Made by a program: the position numbers and the translations under genes | Notes under the pieces: generated by a model | Told to the model about the DNA's origin: nothing | The model's database searches: none | The model's input: the letters and a program-made list of their open reading frames with translations, nothing else | From: CAZPQM01 sp964588995 | GTDB lineage: Bacteria > Pseudomonadota > Alphaproteobacteria > Rickettsiales > UBA8987 | Reading direction: 5' to 3' | NCBI GenBank assembly: GCA_964588995.1 | Contig: CAZPQM010000021.1 | Span: 1-21,330 of the forward strand | Length of the DNA: 21,330 nt | Shown: positions 1 through 6,042 of the stretch, one piece after another | Position numbering within the stretch: the stretch's first letter is position 1 | How the letters are laid out: every line of letters begins with the position of its first letter

Positions 1-56
1 TTCAGCTTGAGGTAGTCTGAGAGTTCATGAATGGTGAGGATTTCGTCGTCTGCCAT
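1..56 (-). CDS. Small HTH (excisionase/MerR-like, HTH_17) protein, 5' end only
   Basis: An ATG on the minus strand at 56 opens a frame of 18 codons that runs off the left edge, reading MADDEILTIHELSDYLKL. This matches the start of the HTH gene at 15068-15268 (MDDDEIMTIKEVAAYLKL) almost position for position, so it is very likely the same small helix-turn-helix family. There the gene sits 3 bases before hsdM, so a second restriction-modification operon may start left of the window. That is inference, since only the first 18 residues are visible. The gene is divergent from the metallophosphoesterase at 180, and the 123 bases between them must hold both promoters. Confidence 0.6.
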   Translation of the reverse strand, partial: MADDEILTIHELSDYLKL

Positions 57-179
57 GCCTGCCCCGAAATAAATTGCATTCTTGAGAAAATAGCGGAGAC
101 GTAAGCAAAAGCAATGTAAGTCTGTAAATAGTGAAAAGACATTCGCTTATGCGGTGGCAAGCGGTTATGGTGATGGCTT

Positions 180-950
180 ATGAAAATCATCTGCTACAGC
201 GACCTGCATTTAGAATTTGGCCAGAACTTCTGCCCGCCGAAAGAGAGCGATGCGGATGTGATGATTCTGGCCGGGGACATTATTACCTTCCGCAACCTCA
301 AGCCGTTGGGGTGGACACTGCGTGAGTGGCACAAGCCGGTCATTTATATTGCAGGAAATCATGAATATTACACCGGCCGCCCGATGGATGCCGGACTGTT
401 TGCGTTTCAGGAGTGGTTGCGCACGAATCACCCGAATGTGCATTTTCTGCAGAATGAAGCGGTTACGATTGATGGGGTGCATTTCTTCGGTGGAACGATG
501 TGGACGGATTTTAATGGCATAGATCGCGATGCTATGACGCAGGCTGAGCAGGGTATGAATGATTATAATCAGATCATGCTACCGAATGGTCAATTGCTCC
601 GTGCAACGGATACCGTCGCATTTCATATGTCTTATGTAGAAAAACTGGAGCAGTGGTTTGCCGATGATCTGCCGGGCAAGCGGGTGGTGATCAGCCATCA
701 TGCGCCCGTGGTGAACCCAAACACCCAGCACCGCGACAGCCGTTTTATGCCTGCCTATAATTCACTGAATATGGTGCCAATCATCGAAACCTATCAGCCC
801 GCACTATGGGTGTATGGCCATACGCACGAATGCGACGATCAGATGGTGGGTAACACGCGCATCATTTCTAACCAGCGCGGTTATTCGGGTTTCGGCGGCA
901 AGTATCTCTGCAAGGGGTTCGACAAAGCAGGCAAGTTGATCGAGCTTTGA
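180..950 (+). CDS. Calcineurin-like metallophosphoesterase
   Basis: This 256-residue protein carries the full metal-binding set of the calcineurin-like phosphoesterase superfamily: D8 and H10 in SDLHLEF, D33 in AGDI, N60-H61 in GNHE, H173-H174 in ISHHAP, and H214/H216 in the C-terminal GHTH. These residues normally hold two metal ions that activate water for phosphoester hydrolysis. The substrate (nucleotide, nucleic acid or protein phosphate) cannot be told from sequence. There is no signal peptide or membrane segment, so it should be cytoplasmic. The ATG at 180 places SDLH at the usual N-terminal position; upstream there is only a weak GGTGATGG. It lies on the far side of the tRNA attachment fragment from the rest of the window, so it belongs to the chromosome or to a neighbouring island. 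Confidence 0.88.
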   Translation: MKIICYSDLHLEFGQNFCPPKESDADVMILAGDIITFRNLKPLGWTLREWHKPVIYIAGNHEYYTGRPMDAGLFAFQEWLRTNHPNVHFLQNEAVTIDGVHFFGGTMWTDFNGIDRDAMTQAEQGMNDYNQIMLPNGQLLRATDTVAFHMSYVEKLEQWFADDLPGKRVVISHHAPVVNPNTQHRDSRFMPAYNSLNMVPIIETYQPALWVYGHTHECDDQMVGNTRIISNQRGYSGFGGKYLCKGFDKAGKLIEL

Positions 951-967
951 GACAACAAGCAGTTGTC
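951..967. terminator. Short hairpin after the metallophosphoesterase
   Basis: Immediately after the TGA at 948-950, GACAAC (951-956) and GTTGTC (962-967) form a perfect 6-bp stem with a 5-base loop. No T-run follows, so a classical intrinsic terminator is not shown. The rest of 968-1153 holds no gene I can support. Confidence 0.25.
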
Positions 968-1068
968 AAGCAATCCTTTACACCTCAGTTATTCGAATTT
1001 TTCGAAATACTGATCCCCCCCACCATTCACAATGATTGATCATGGTGCCCCATCATTCACCCACAAGA

Positions 1069-1086
1069 GGGCACCAAGGGGGCACC
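1069..1086. repeat. Direct repeat GGGCACC, 11-bp spacing, outside the tRNA fragment
   Basis: GGGCACC occurs at 1069-1075 and again at 1080-1086, exactly 11 bp (one helical turn) apart. An inverted copy (GGTGCCC) lies at 1044-1050. Short directly repeated sites on the same DNA face beside a tRNA core are typical of tyrosine-integrase arm-type sites. These lie on the far side of the core from the integrase in this window, which would fit a neighbouring island that used the same tRNA. Their role is inference. Confidence 0.35.
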
Positions 1087-1153
1087 GGGCAAACGGGCGG
1101 CAAAAGCACCAAGCTGGCGCCCTAAAAATATACTTATAAATCAAATGGTAAGT

Positions 1154-1198
1154 TGGTTGCGGGGGTAGGATTTGAACCTACGACCTTCAGGTTATGAG
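1154..1198 (-). other. Attachment-site core: displaced 3' half of initiator tRNA-fMet
   Basis: Read on the minus strand, this 45-bp stretch is the 3' half of a tRNA: anticodon loop CTCATAA, 3' anticodon stem CCTGA, variable loop AGGTC, a perfect T-stem (GTAGG/CCTAC) around TTCGAAT, acceptor strand CCCCGCA, discriminator A and encoded CCA. The A at position 72 (CCCCGCA-A-CCA) is the hallmark of initiator tRNA-fMet. The other half is missing: the five bases before the loop (TACGC) do not pair with CCTGA, so tRNA identity ends at 1198. A tRNA cut at its anticodon loop is the usual trace of integration by a tyrosine recombinase. Because the 3' end points left, the element lies to the right and the restored tRNA should sit beyond 21330. 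Confidence 0.85.
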
Positions 1199-1209
1199 GC
1201 GTATGCTAG

Positions 1210-1308
1210 CAAAAAATGGCAACACACCAAAACCAATTACAACGGATAAATCAAATACTTATGCTGTTTAGTATGTTGCCTGTTATCGGTGGTTTTTGCC
1301 ATTTTTTG
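1210..1308. repeat. 13-bp inverted repeat next to the attachment core
   Basis: CAAAAAATGGCAA at 1210-1222 is exactly inverted as TTGCCATTTTTTG at 1296-1308, with 73 bp between the arms. The left arm starts 12 bp after the tRNA core ends. A long spacer with exact arms fits protein binding (integrase, Xis or IHF-type bending) better than an RNA hairpin. Function is inference. Confidence 0.5.
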
Positions 1309-1314
1309 TGTGCA

Positions 1315-1333
1315 AGTGGCCCGTCAGTGGCCC
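1315..1333. repeat. Direct repeat AGTGGCCC, 11-bp spacing: candidate integrase arm sites
   Basis: AGTGGCCC occurs at 1315-1322 and 1326-1333, in phase on one face of the helix, 117 bp inside the element end. It resembles the GGTGCCC/GGGCACC repeats on the other side of the core. Two similar 11-bp-phased repeat pairs flanking one tRNA core point to arm-type sites of related integrases. Confidence 0.4.
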
Positions 1334-1412
1334 ACGGAAACCCTTCAGACTGGATGCGTTGATGGTCGTGAAAAAGCTATTTGCAGGACAAGACTATCAA
1401 GGCTGGTTACAA

Positions 1413-1439
1413 TATTCACCGCATAATATGCGGTGAATA
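1413..1439. promoter_or_regulatory. 27-bp perfect palindrome upstream of hipB
   Basis: Two 13-bp arms (TATTCACCGCATA and its exact complement) flank a single central A at 1426. No T-run follows. A symmetric odd-length palindrome of this size is what a dimeric HTH repressor would bind. It lies about 190 bp before the hipB start, far for autoregulation, so an operator for another element protein is equally possible. Confidence 0.4.
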
Positions 1440-1480
1440 GCACGCCTAATCGCCGCAAAGATGGCCTGCAGAAACCAAAG

Positions 1481-1520
1481 ACTCGCCAATTTGAGGGTGC
1501 AGAGCATAGCCTTGGCGAGT
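1481..1520. repeat. 9-bp inverted repeat upstream of hipB
   Basis: ACTCGCCAA (1481-1489) and its exact complement TTGGCGAGT (1512-1520) flank 22 bases. It could be an RNA stem-loop in a leader or a spaced operator; nothing in the sequence decides between them. Confidence 0.3.
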
Positions 1521-1577
1521 TCCATCACTGGCAATTTACACTAGACGCACCAAGCGGGCAAGGGATATGCCGCATCT

Positions 1578-1628
1578 TGATATAGAATTATATATTGATT
1601 ATTGGTTATTATATATTATAATATATCA
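1578..1628 (+). promoter_or_regulatory. hipB promoter with flanking inverted repeat; possibly leaderless transcript
   Basis: TTGATT (1595-1600) and TATAAT (1617-1622) are separated by 16 bp and form a good sigma-70-type promoter. Transcription would start near 1629, at the ATG chosen for hipB (1630), so the message would be leaderless or nearly so. This agrees with the lack of a ribosome binding site there. TGATATA (1578-1584) and TATATCA (1622-1628) are exact inverted arms, the right one overlapping the -10, where the HipB-like repressor could act on its own operon. Confidence 0.5.
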
Positions 1629-1629
1629 C

Positions 1630-1929
1630 ATGAGCCAACTAATGATACCATTTACCCAAGCGCTCAAAGCAGCGCGGCAGGAAAAGAAACTCAGCCAACG
1701 CGCGTTGGCGGAGCTGGCAGGCGTGCCGCAAAGCCATATCTCCAACATTGAAAATGGCAAGGTCAATATCCGCATTTCCAGCCTGTTTGAAATTGCCCGC
1801 GTGCTGGAGTTGGAACCGATGCTCATCCCTCGGCGCTACGTACCAGCCGTAAAGGGCTTCATGCAAAGCAAAATCAGCGGTGACACATTCGAGCCTGCCT
1901 TTACCTTAGACGAGGACGATGATGACTGA
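1630..1929 (+). CDS. hipB: HipB-like antitoxin, Xre-family HTH repressor
   Basis: This 99-residue protein has an Xre/Cro-type helix-turn-helix at about residues 14-65: LSQRALAELAGVPQSHISNI is a textbook HTH, followed by ENGKVNIRISSLFEIARVLE. The tail is acidic (DEDDDD). In HipBA systems this protein binds the HipA kinase and represses the operon. A longer reading from ATG 1567 exists but adds a Tyr/Ile-rich extension encoded by the AT-rich promoter, so I chose 1630. Its stop overlaps the start of hipA, as expected for a coupled toxin-antitoxin operon. The pair lies at the left end of the element, where it could discourage loss of the island. Confidence 0.85.
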   Translation: MSQLMIPFTQALKAARQEKKLSQRALAELAGVPQSHISNIENGKVNIRISSLFEIARVLELEPMLIPRRYVPAVKGFMQSKISGDTFEPAFTLDEDDDD

Positions 1930-3142
1930 ACCACGCACCCTCAACATATCACTGCACAATGAAAAAATCGGTGCGCTCACGCTTTTGCCGAATGAGCAAA
2001 CCATCTTCACGTTTGAAGACGCTTATGTGAACGACTCCAGACGAGCAACACTCAGCCTTTCCTTTGAAAATAAACAGGGGGATTTTGAGCCTGCCGTTAA
2101 ACCCTCGCGCGTACAGATACCCCCCTTCTTTTCAAATCTGCTACCGGAAGGGCCGCTGCGTGATTATCTGGCTGACCGAGCTGGTGTGAATGCCAAGCGT
2201 GAATTCTTCCTGCTCTGGGCATTGGGTGAAGATTTACCCGGCGCTATAACCGCTTCCACAGATAGTGATTGGTCACCATCTGCAAGTAATGAAGAGCAAC
2301 CTTCCTTTACCCCCGATTTTATGCGTTTCTCCCTTGCAGGCGTACAGCTCAAATTCTCTGGGATGATGCAGCCTCAGGGAGGGCTAACTATACCGGTGAA
2401 AGGTATCGGCGGCTCATGGATTATTAAGCTGCCATCCCCGCAATATGACGCTGTGCCAGAGAATGAATTCGCCATGATGACGCTGGCAGCTAAGATGGGT
2501 ATGGATGTACCGGAAGTGCAGCTCGTGCCACTTGAGAAAATCTCCGGCCTGCCCAAAAATCTGGGCAAGCTGCAAGGTCATGAAGCGCTGGCTGTTAAAC
2601 GCTTTGACCGCACCGATGATGGCGGCAAAGTGCATATGGAAGATTTTGCACAGATCTTCAGTATCTACCCCGACCACAAATATGAAAAGGCGAATTATAA
2701 GAATATCGCCGAGGTCATCGCTACGCGCATAGGGACCGAAGGCGTTGCCGAATATATCAGGCGGCTGGTGTTCTGCACGCTGATTGGTAACGCGGACATG
2801 CACCTGAAAAACTGGTCTGTTATTTATCCGGATAAGAGAGAGCCGAAACTGGCACCAGCCTATGACCTGCTCTCGACCATCCCCTATATTGCCGATAAGA
2901 CCATGGCACTGCGTTTCGTCAAAACCAAGAACATGGCAGACCTATCGTTTGAGCTGCTAACCTATATGTCTAGCAAAGCCATGCTGCCGGAACATCTGGT
3001 GCTCAAAACCGCCAAAGAAACCATCACACAATTCCGCGATACATGGCATAATGAAATCAAACACTTGCCTATCAGCCAGACCGCCGCTGATATTATCTGG
3101 AATAATGCCGAACGCATCCGCCTTTGGAAAGAGGTGGCGTGA
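1922..3142 (+). CDS. hipA: HipA-like serine/threonine kinase toxin
   Basis: About 406 residues, the normal HipA length. Numbering below is from the first of two tandem ATGs (1919). Residues 5-110 form the HipA N-terminal domain. The kinase core follows: LAGVQLKFSGM (139-149), in the position of the loop whose serine is autophosphorylated in E. coli HipA; SWIIKLP (166-172); ENEFAMM; ALAVKRFDR (223-231); MEDFAQIF (240-247); the catalytic loop NADMHLKNW with D293 and N298; and the metal-binding D316 in APAYDLLST. Known HipA kinases phosphorylate glutamyl-tRNA synthetase and stop translation; the target here is unknown. AGGA at 1913-1916 is better spaced for ATG 1922 than for 1919; both overlap hipB. 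All catalytic residues look intact. The gene converges on the helicase, with about 10 bases between stops. Confidence 0.9.
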   Translation: MTEPRTLNISLHNEKIGALTLLPNEQTIFTFEDAYVNDSRRATLSLSFENKQGDFEPAVKPSRVQIPPFFSNLLPEGPLRDYLADRAGVNAKREFFLLWALGEDLPGAITASTDSDWSPSASNEEQPSFTPDFMRFSLAGVQLKFSGMMQPQGGLTIPVKGIGGSWIIKLPSPQYDAVPENEFAMMTLAAKMGMDVPEVQLVPLEKISGLPKNLGKLQGHEALAVKRFDRTDDGGKVHMEDFAQIFSIYPDHKYEKANYKNIAEVIATRIGTEGVAEYIRRLVFCTLIGNADMHLKNWSVIYPDKREPKLAPAYDLLSTIPYIADKTMALRFVKTKNMADLSFELLTYMSSKAMLPEHLVLKTAKETITQFRDTWHNEIKHLPISQTAADIIWNNAERIRLWKEVA

Positions 3143-3152
3143 TAATGTCTCA

Positions 3153-4712
3153 TCAGGCCGCTTTCAGCTCCAGAATCCGCCCGACATGGAACATGCGTTC
3201 CTCTTTGCGTTTGGTGCAATAGGCCAGCATGCCGGGGAATTTCTTTCCCTGATAATCTTCCTCGCCCACCGTCAGCGGCACAATAACGCGCCTGGATTTG
3301 GTGTCGTTGGCTTTGAGATACGTCATCTCCAGCCTTTGCTTGGTGGCAATTGCCTGCTCAATGAGACTCAGCTTGTCCTCGAATGAGAGCGTTTCAGCCG
3401 CTTTTTTATAGGCATGGCTGGTCAGGAATTTATAGATGCGCGGGTCGGTGCGGATATGTTGCTTCTTGATCGGTACTTTCAGGCGAATGCCTTCAAAGGA
3501 GGTGCAGCGACTCAGCCCCACATAGGTCTGCCCGCTGGCAAAGGTGCCGCGCCCGATATCAATTACCACCCGGTCAAACGTCTTGCCTTGGCTCTTGTGA
3601 ATGGTCACCGCCCATGCCAGCCGGAACGGGTATTGCGTAAAACTGCCCGCCGGTTCGGAGATAATCGCCCCGCCCTCGACGGAGAATTTATACACCTCCC
3701 ATTGGAAGGGCGAGACTGACACCAGCTTGTCATTATCATGCAACCGCACGCGCAAATATTCCTCGTCGTCCTCATCGCGCTTGATCGCCTCAATAATGCC
3801 GATACTGCCATTGACCCAGCGCTTTTTCTGGTCGTTGTTGAGCAGCATGATCTGCGCCCCGATTTTGAATTGCAGCTCAGTGGCAGTGGGGAAATATTCC
3901 TTGCCGAAATCACCACGCACCACCGCTTTACTGCTATGCAATTTGCCCTTCAGCGCATGCAAATGCGATTCATTGATTTCATCGGCTTTGGCATTGGTGG
4001 TGGTCAGGCTAATGGTGAAGGCTTCGTCTTTTGGTATTTCTTCATCCGGTAGATGGCGCTGATTCAGCTCGGCAATATCAGTATCTTCCACCGAGTTATT
4101 ACGGATTTTATTGAGCAGGCTGACGAATTGCTCATCCTTTTGCCGATACACCGTTTCCAGCTCCACCACCTCCAGCGGCGCTGTTTCCAGTGCTTTGGCG
4201 CTGAAAAAATAGGGCGTGGTATAATGGGTGCGGAAGATATCGCGCTCCTCCTTGCCCACCACCGGCGGTAGCTGATAAAGATCGCCCACAAACACCATCT
4301 GCACCCCGCCGAAGGGTTGGCTGGGCAGCGGGCCGTAGAGGCGTAAAAACTCGTCAATGCAATCGAGCAGGTCGGCTCGCAACATCGATACTTCATCAAT
4401 GATGATGGTTTTTAGCTTCTGGTAGAGCTTCGGGTCACGCGGCTTTTGCTTTTTGCTGCGGATTTTCTCCGGCGTGACATCAATATAAAAATTGAAAAAG
4501 CGGTGTATCGTCTGCCCCTTCACATTCAGTGCCGCCACCCCGGTCGGGGCCAGCACGACTGGCTTCTTCTTTGCTGACGCGCAGAAATAATCCAGTAACG
4601 TCGATTTACCCGTTCCCGCCTTACCGGTTATGAACAAATGCTGCTTTGACTCCTCCAATAGGCCGAGTGCATGCTTGAATTGTGGGTTTAGGTCGAGGTC
4701 TTTTTTATTCAA
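3153..4712 (-). CDS. PIF1-like SF1 DNA helicase with C-terminal WYL domain
   Basis: This 519-residue protein has all SF1B/PIF1-type motifs: Walker A GKAGTGKS (30-37), PTGVAALN (56-63), Walker B IIIDEVSML (103-111), VFVGDLYQLPPV (140-151), TTTNAKADEIN (about 237-247), WAVTIHKSQGKTFDRV (377-392) and YVGLSRCTSFEGI (407-419). A separate C-terminal segment (about 440-519) ends with YCTKRKEERMFHVGRI and has the strand pattern of a WYL domain. WYL domains bind nucleic acids or ligands, and in thermophilic bacterial PIF1 a C-terminal WYL domain is an accessory single-strand DNA binding module. The start codon overlaps the stop of the HEPN/Toprim gene as ATGA, so the two are translationally coupled. 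It would unwind DNA or remodel protein-DNA complexes, here probably together with the Toprim protein. Confidence 0.9.
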   Translation of the reverse strand: MNKKDLDLNPQFKHALGLLEESKQHLFITGKAGTGKSTLLDYFCASAKKKPVVLAPTGVAALNVKGQTIHRFFNFYIDVTPEKIRSKKQKPRDPKLYQKLKTIIIDEVSMLRADLLDCIDEFLRLYGPLPSQPFGGVQMVFVGDLYQLPPVVGKEERDIFRTHYTTPYFFSAKALETAPLEVVELETVYRQKDEQFVSLLNKIRNNSVEDTDIAELNQRHLPDEEIPKDEAFTISLTTTNAKADEINESHLHALKGKLHSSKAVVRGDFGKEYFPTATELQFKIGAQIMLLNNDQKKRWVNGSIGIIEAIKRDEDDEEYLRVRLHDNDKLVSVSPFQWEVYKFSVEGGAIISEPAGSFTQYPFRLAWAVTIHKSQGKTFDRVVIDIGRGTFASGQTYVGLSRCTSFEGIRLKVPIKKQHIRTDPRIYKFLTSHAYKKAAETLSFEDKLSLIEQAIATKQRLEMTYLKANDTKSRRVIVPLTVGEEDYQGKKFPGMLAYCTKRKEERMFHVGRILELKAA

Positions 4713-6022
4713 AACTTTTCCTCTTCAAGCGCTCGTAACTTAGCAGCAATGCTAACACATTCTGATATTAGCGCAGCAAGGACGACTTCTATTTTTTCTG
4801 TGCTGTATTGACCAGCGGCCACGGAATCTGCAGTCTGCCGAAAAAACTCAGTCTCATAGGCATTCTTATCCTTTAATGCGCCATGGTACGTATCACTGTT
4901 CTTTAAGTAATTTTTCCAGATAACAAGCGGCGGTTCGTTCTTATCTAAATCAAGATCAAGGTAGCATTCAATTGCAGCAGCTCTGCGATTAATATCAGCG
5001 CTGTAGGTTCCTTCTGGTCCTTTTGCTGGAAAATCTCTGAACTGCTCCAGTGCTGGTAGCATAACACCTCTAATATTAGCAGGTGGTTTCATACTGATGA
5101 GCTTGTTATAGCTTTCATACCCAACAGCATCATTATCAAACAAAAATACCACGTTATTTTGGACATCAATTTTGATTAGCCCTTTAGCAAAGTTGACAAG
5201 ATTACCAACCCCTGAAAAAGGATGGCCTTCCTCAATGTCAATAAAACTAAAAAAATCTTCCACCTGTGGTTTCAGGATAGCAAGAGCATGTTTCAGAATA
5301 CGCGTATCAGAGACGCCTTCAGTAGCGATAAGAAATTTTTCACGGCGTTTAGCATCTGAAACAAACTCCTCTTGCTTCGCCCAACCAGCCTCAACAAGAG
5401 GCCCATATTGCCAAACCACATCTACATCTAAATTTTCTTTATTCTCAGATAGAATGCGTAGAATGCTGTACGGATGAAGCACTCCTATTAAGTTTCCAAA
5501 ATAGTTCGCTTCAGAATAACCAGCTGAGTCATAGTCATATGAAAAAGGGATTCGTTGCGTTCTGCTATCTTTGTGAAATCGTCCGCGAACCTTAACTTCA
5601 CCCTCCTTATCTACTCCTGATATAAATGTATCATCAAGGGTTGCTATCGGGTGTTTTGTAGCAAACTGAACAAACTCTTCGAATTTCATGCAGGACGGAT
5701 GCTCTGCAGATGACTCTTCTTCAAAAATTGCACGTTCTTCTAGAAATTTCGCAACTAACTTTTCATACTCATGCTTAGCAACATCAAAGGTAAATCCCAG
5801 CAGTCCTAGACGCGGTGTTATTTCACCTAATGGCCGAATGAAAGCCATTTCCATCTCTAAAGGGTCTTCATCATTCTTTTCAAAATAGTCGTAATCGATC
5901 TGATCTGACTTGCATCTTTTTCTATCTTTCTCTTGAAAAAGAGAGCCATGATCAATCCCAATATGATTTTTGCTATATGTGAGGGTTATCCCTCCTATAT
6001 CTAATGTGATTTCTGTTCCCAT
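4709..6022 (-). CDS. HEPN/Toprim-associated protein with Toprim nuclease fold
   Basis: This 437-residue protein starts MGTEITLDIGGITLTYSKNH, which I recognise as the N-terminal domain of the HEPN/Toprim-associated family (about 1-90). A Toprim domain follows at about 228-330: the acidic E235 in IATEGVSDT, and the DxD pair D296/D298 in VVFLFDNDAVG. These bind metal in topoisomerases, primases and OLD-family nucleases. The C-terminal part (about 340-437) is helical. A longer reading begins at TTG 6058 inside the end of hsdR; I prefer ATG 6022 because the family domain begins there, 20 bases after the hsdR stop. Families of this kind have been predicted from comparative genomics to act in defence, but I know of no shown activity. 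Coupling to the PIF1-WYL helicase suggests a nuclease-helicase pair. Confidence 0.8.
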   Translation of the reverse strand: MGTEITLDIGGITLTYSKNHIGIDHGSLFQEKDRKRCKSDQIDYDYFEKNDEDPLEMEMAFIRPLGEITPRLGLLGFTFDVAKHEYEKLVAKFLEERAIFEEESSAEHPSCMKFEEFVQFATKHPIATLDDTFISGVDKEGEVKVRGRFHKDSRTQRIPFSYDYDSAGYSEANYFGNLIGVLHPYSILRILSENKENLDVDVVWQYGPLVEAGWAKQEEFVSDAKRREKFLIATEGVSDTRILKHALAILKPQVEDFFSFIDIEEGHPFSGVGNLVNFAKGLIKIDVQNNVVFLFDNDAVGYESYNKLISMKPPANIRGVMLPALEQFRDFPAKGPEGTYSADINRRAAAIECYLDLDLDKNEPPLVIWKNYLKNSDTYHGALKDKNAYETEFFRQTADSVAAGQYSTEKIEVVLAALISECVSIAAKLRALEEEKF

Positions 6023-6042
6023 TGTGCAATCTCTTATAACTT

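Larger units (their letters stand above)
1199..1629. other. 430-bp gene-free, repeat-rich stretch between attachment core and hipB
   Basis: No gene can be supported here. It holds a 13-bp inverted repeat (1210-1222/1296-1308), a direct repeat AGTGGCCC (1315-1322/1326-1333), a 27-bp palindrome (1413-1439), a 9-bp inverted repeat (1481-1489/1512-1520) and the AT-rich hipB promoter (1578-1628). The positions nearest the core suit integrase or accessory-protein binding; those near hipB suit regulation of the toxin-antitoxin operon. Confidence 0.6.

Noticed and set aside
1041..1124. Plus-strand 27-codon frame, Gly/Thr-rich
   Set aside because: It consists largely of the GGGCACC repeats; more likely integrase sites than a gene.
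1154..1230. A complete tRNA-Met gene
   Set aside because: The 5' anticodon stem, D-arm and 5' acceptor strand are absent; TACGC cannot pair with CCTGA.
1362..1436. Plus-strand 24-codon open frame
   Set aside because: Too short, no ribosome site, ends in the palindrome.
1397..1525. Minus-strand 42-codon open frame, hydrophobic, over the palindrome
   Set aside because: No ribosome site, no recognised family, and it crosses two inverted repeats; a toxin peptide cannot be excluded but is not supported.
1567..1629. Longer hipB reading from ATG 1567
   Set aside because: It adds a Tyr/Ile-rich extension encoded by the AT-rich promoter and would place the -10 box inside the gene; the HTH protein is complete from 1630.
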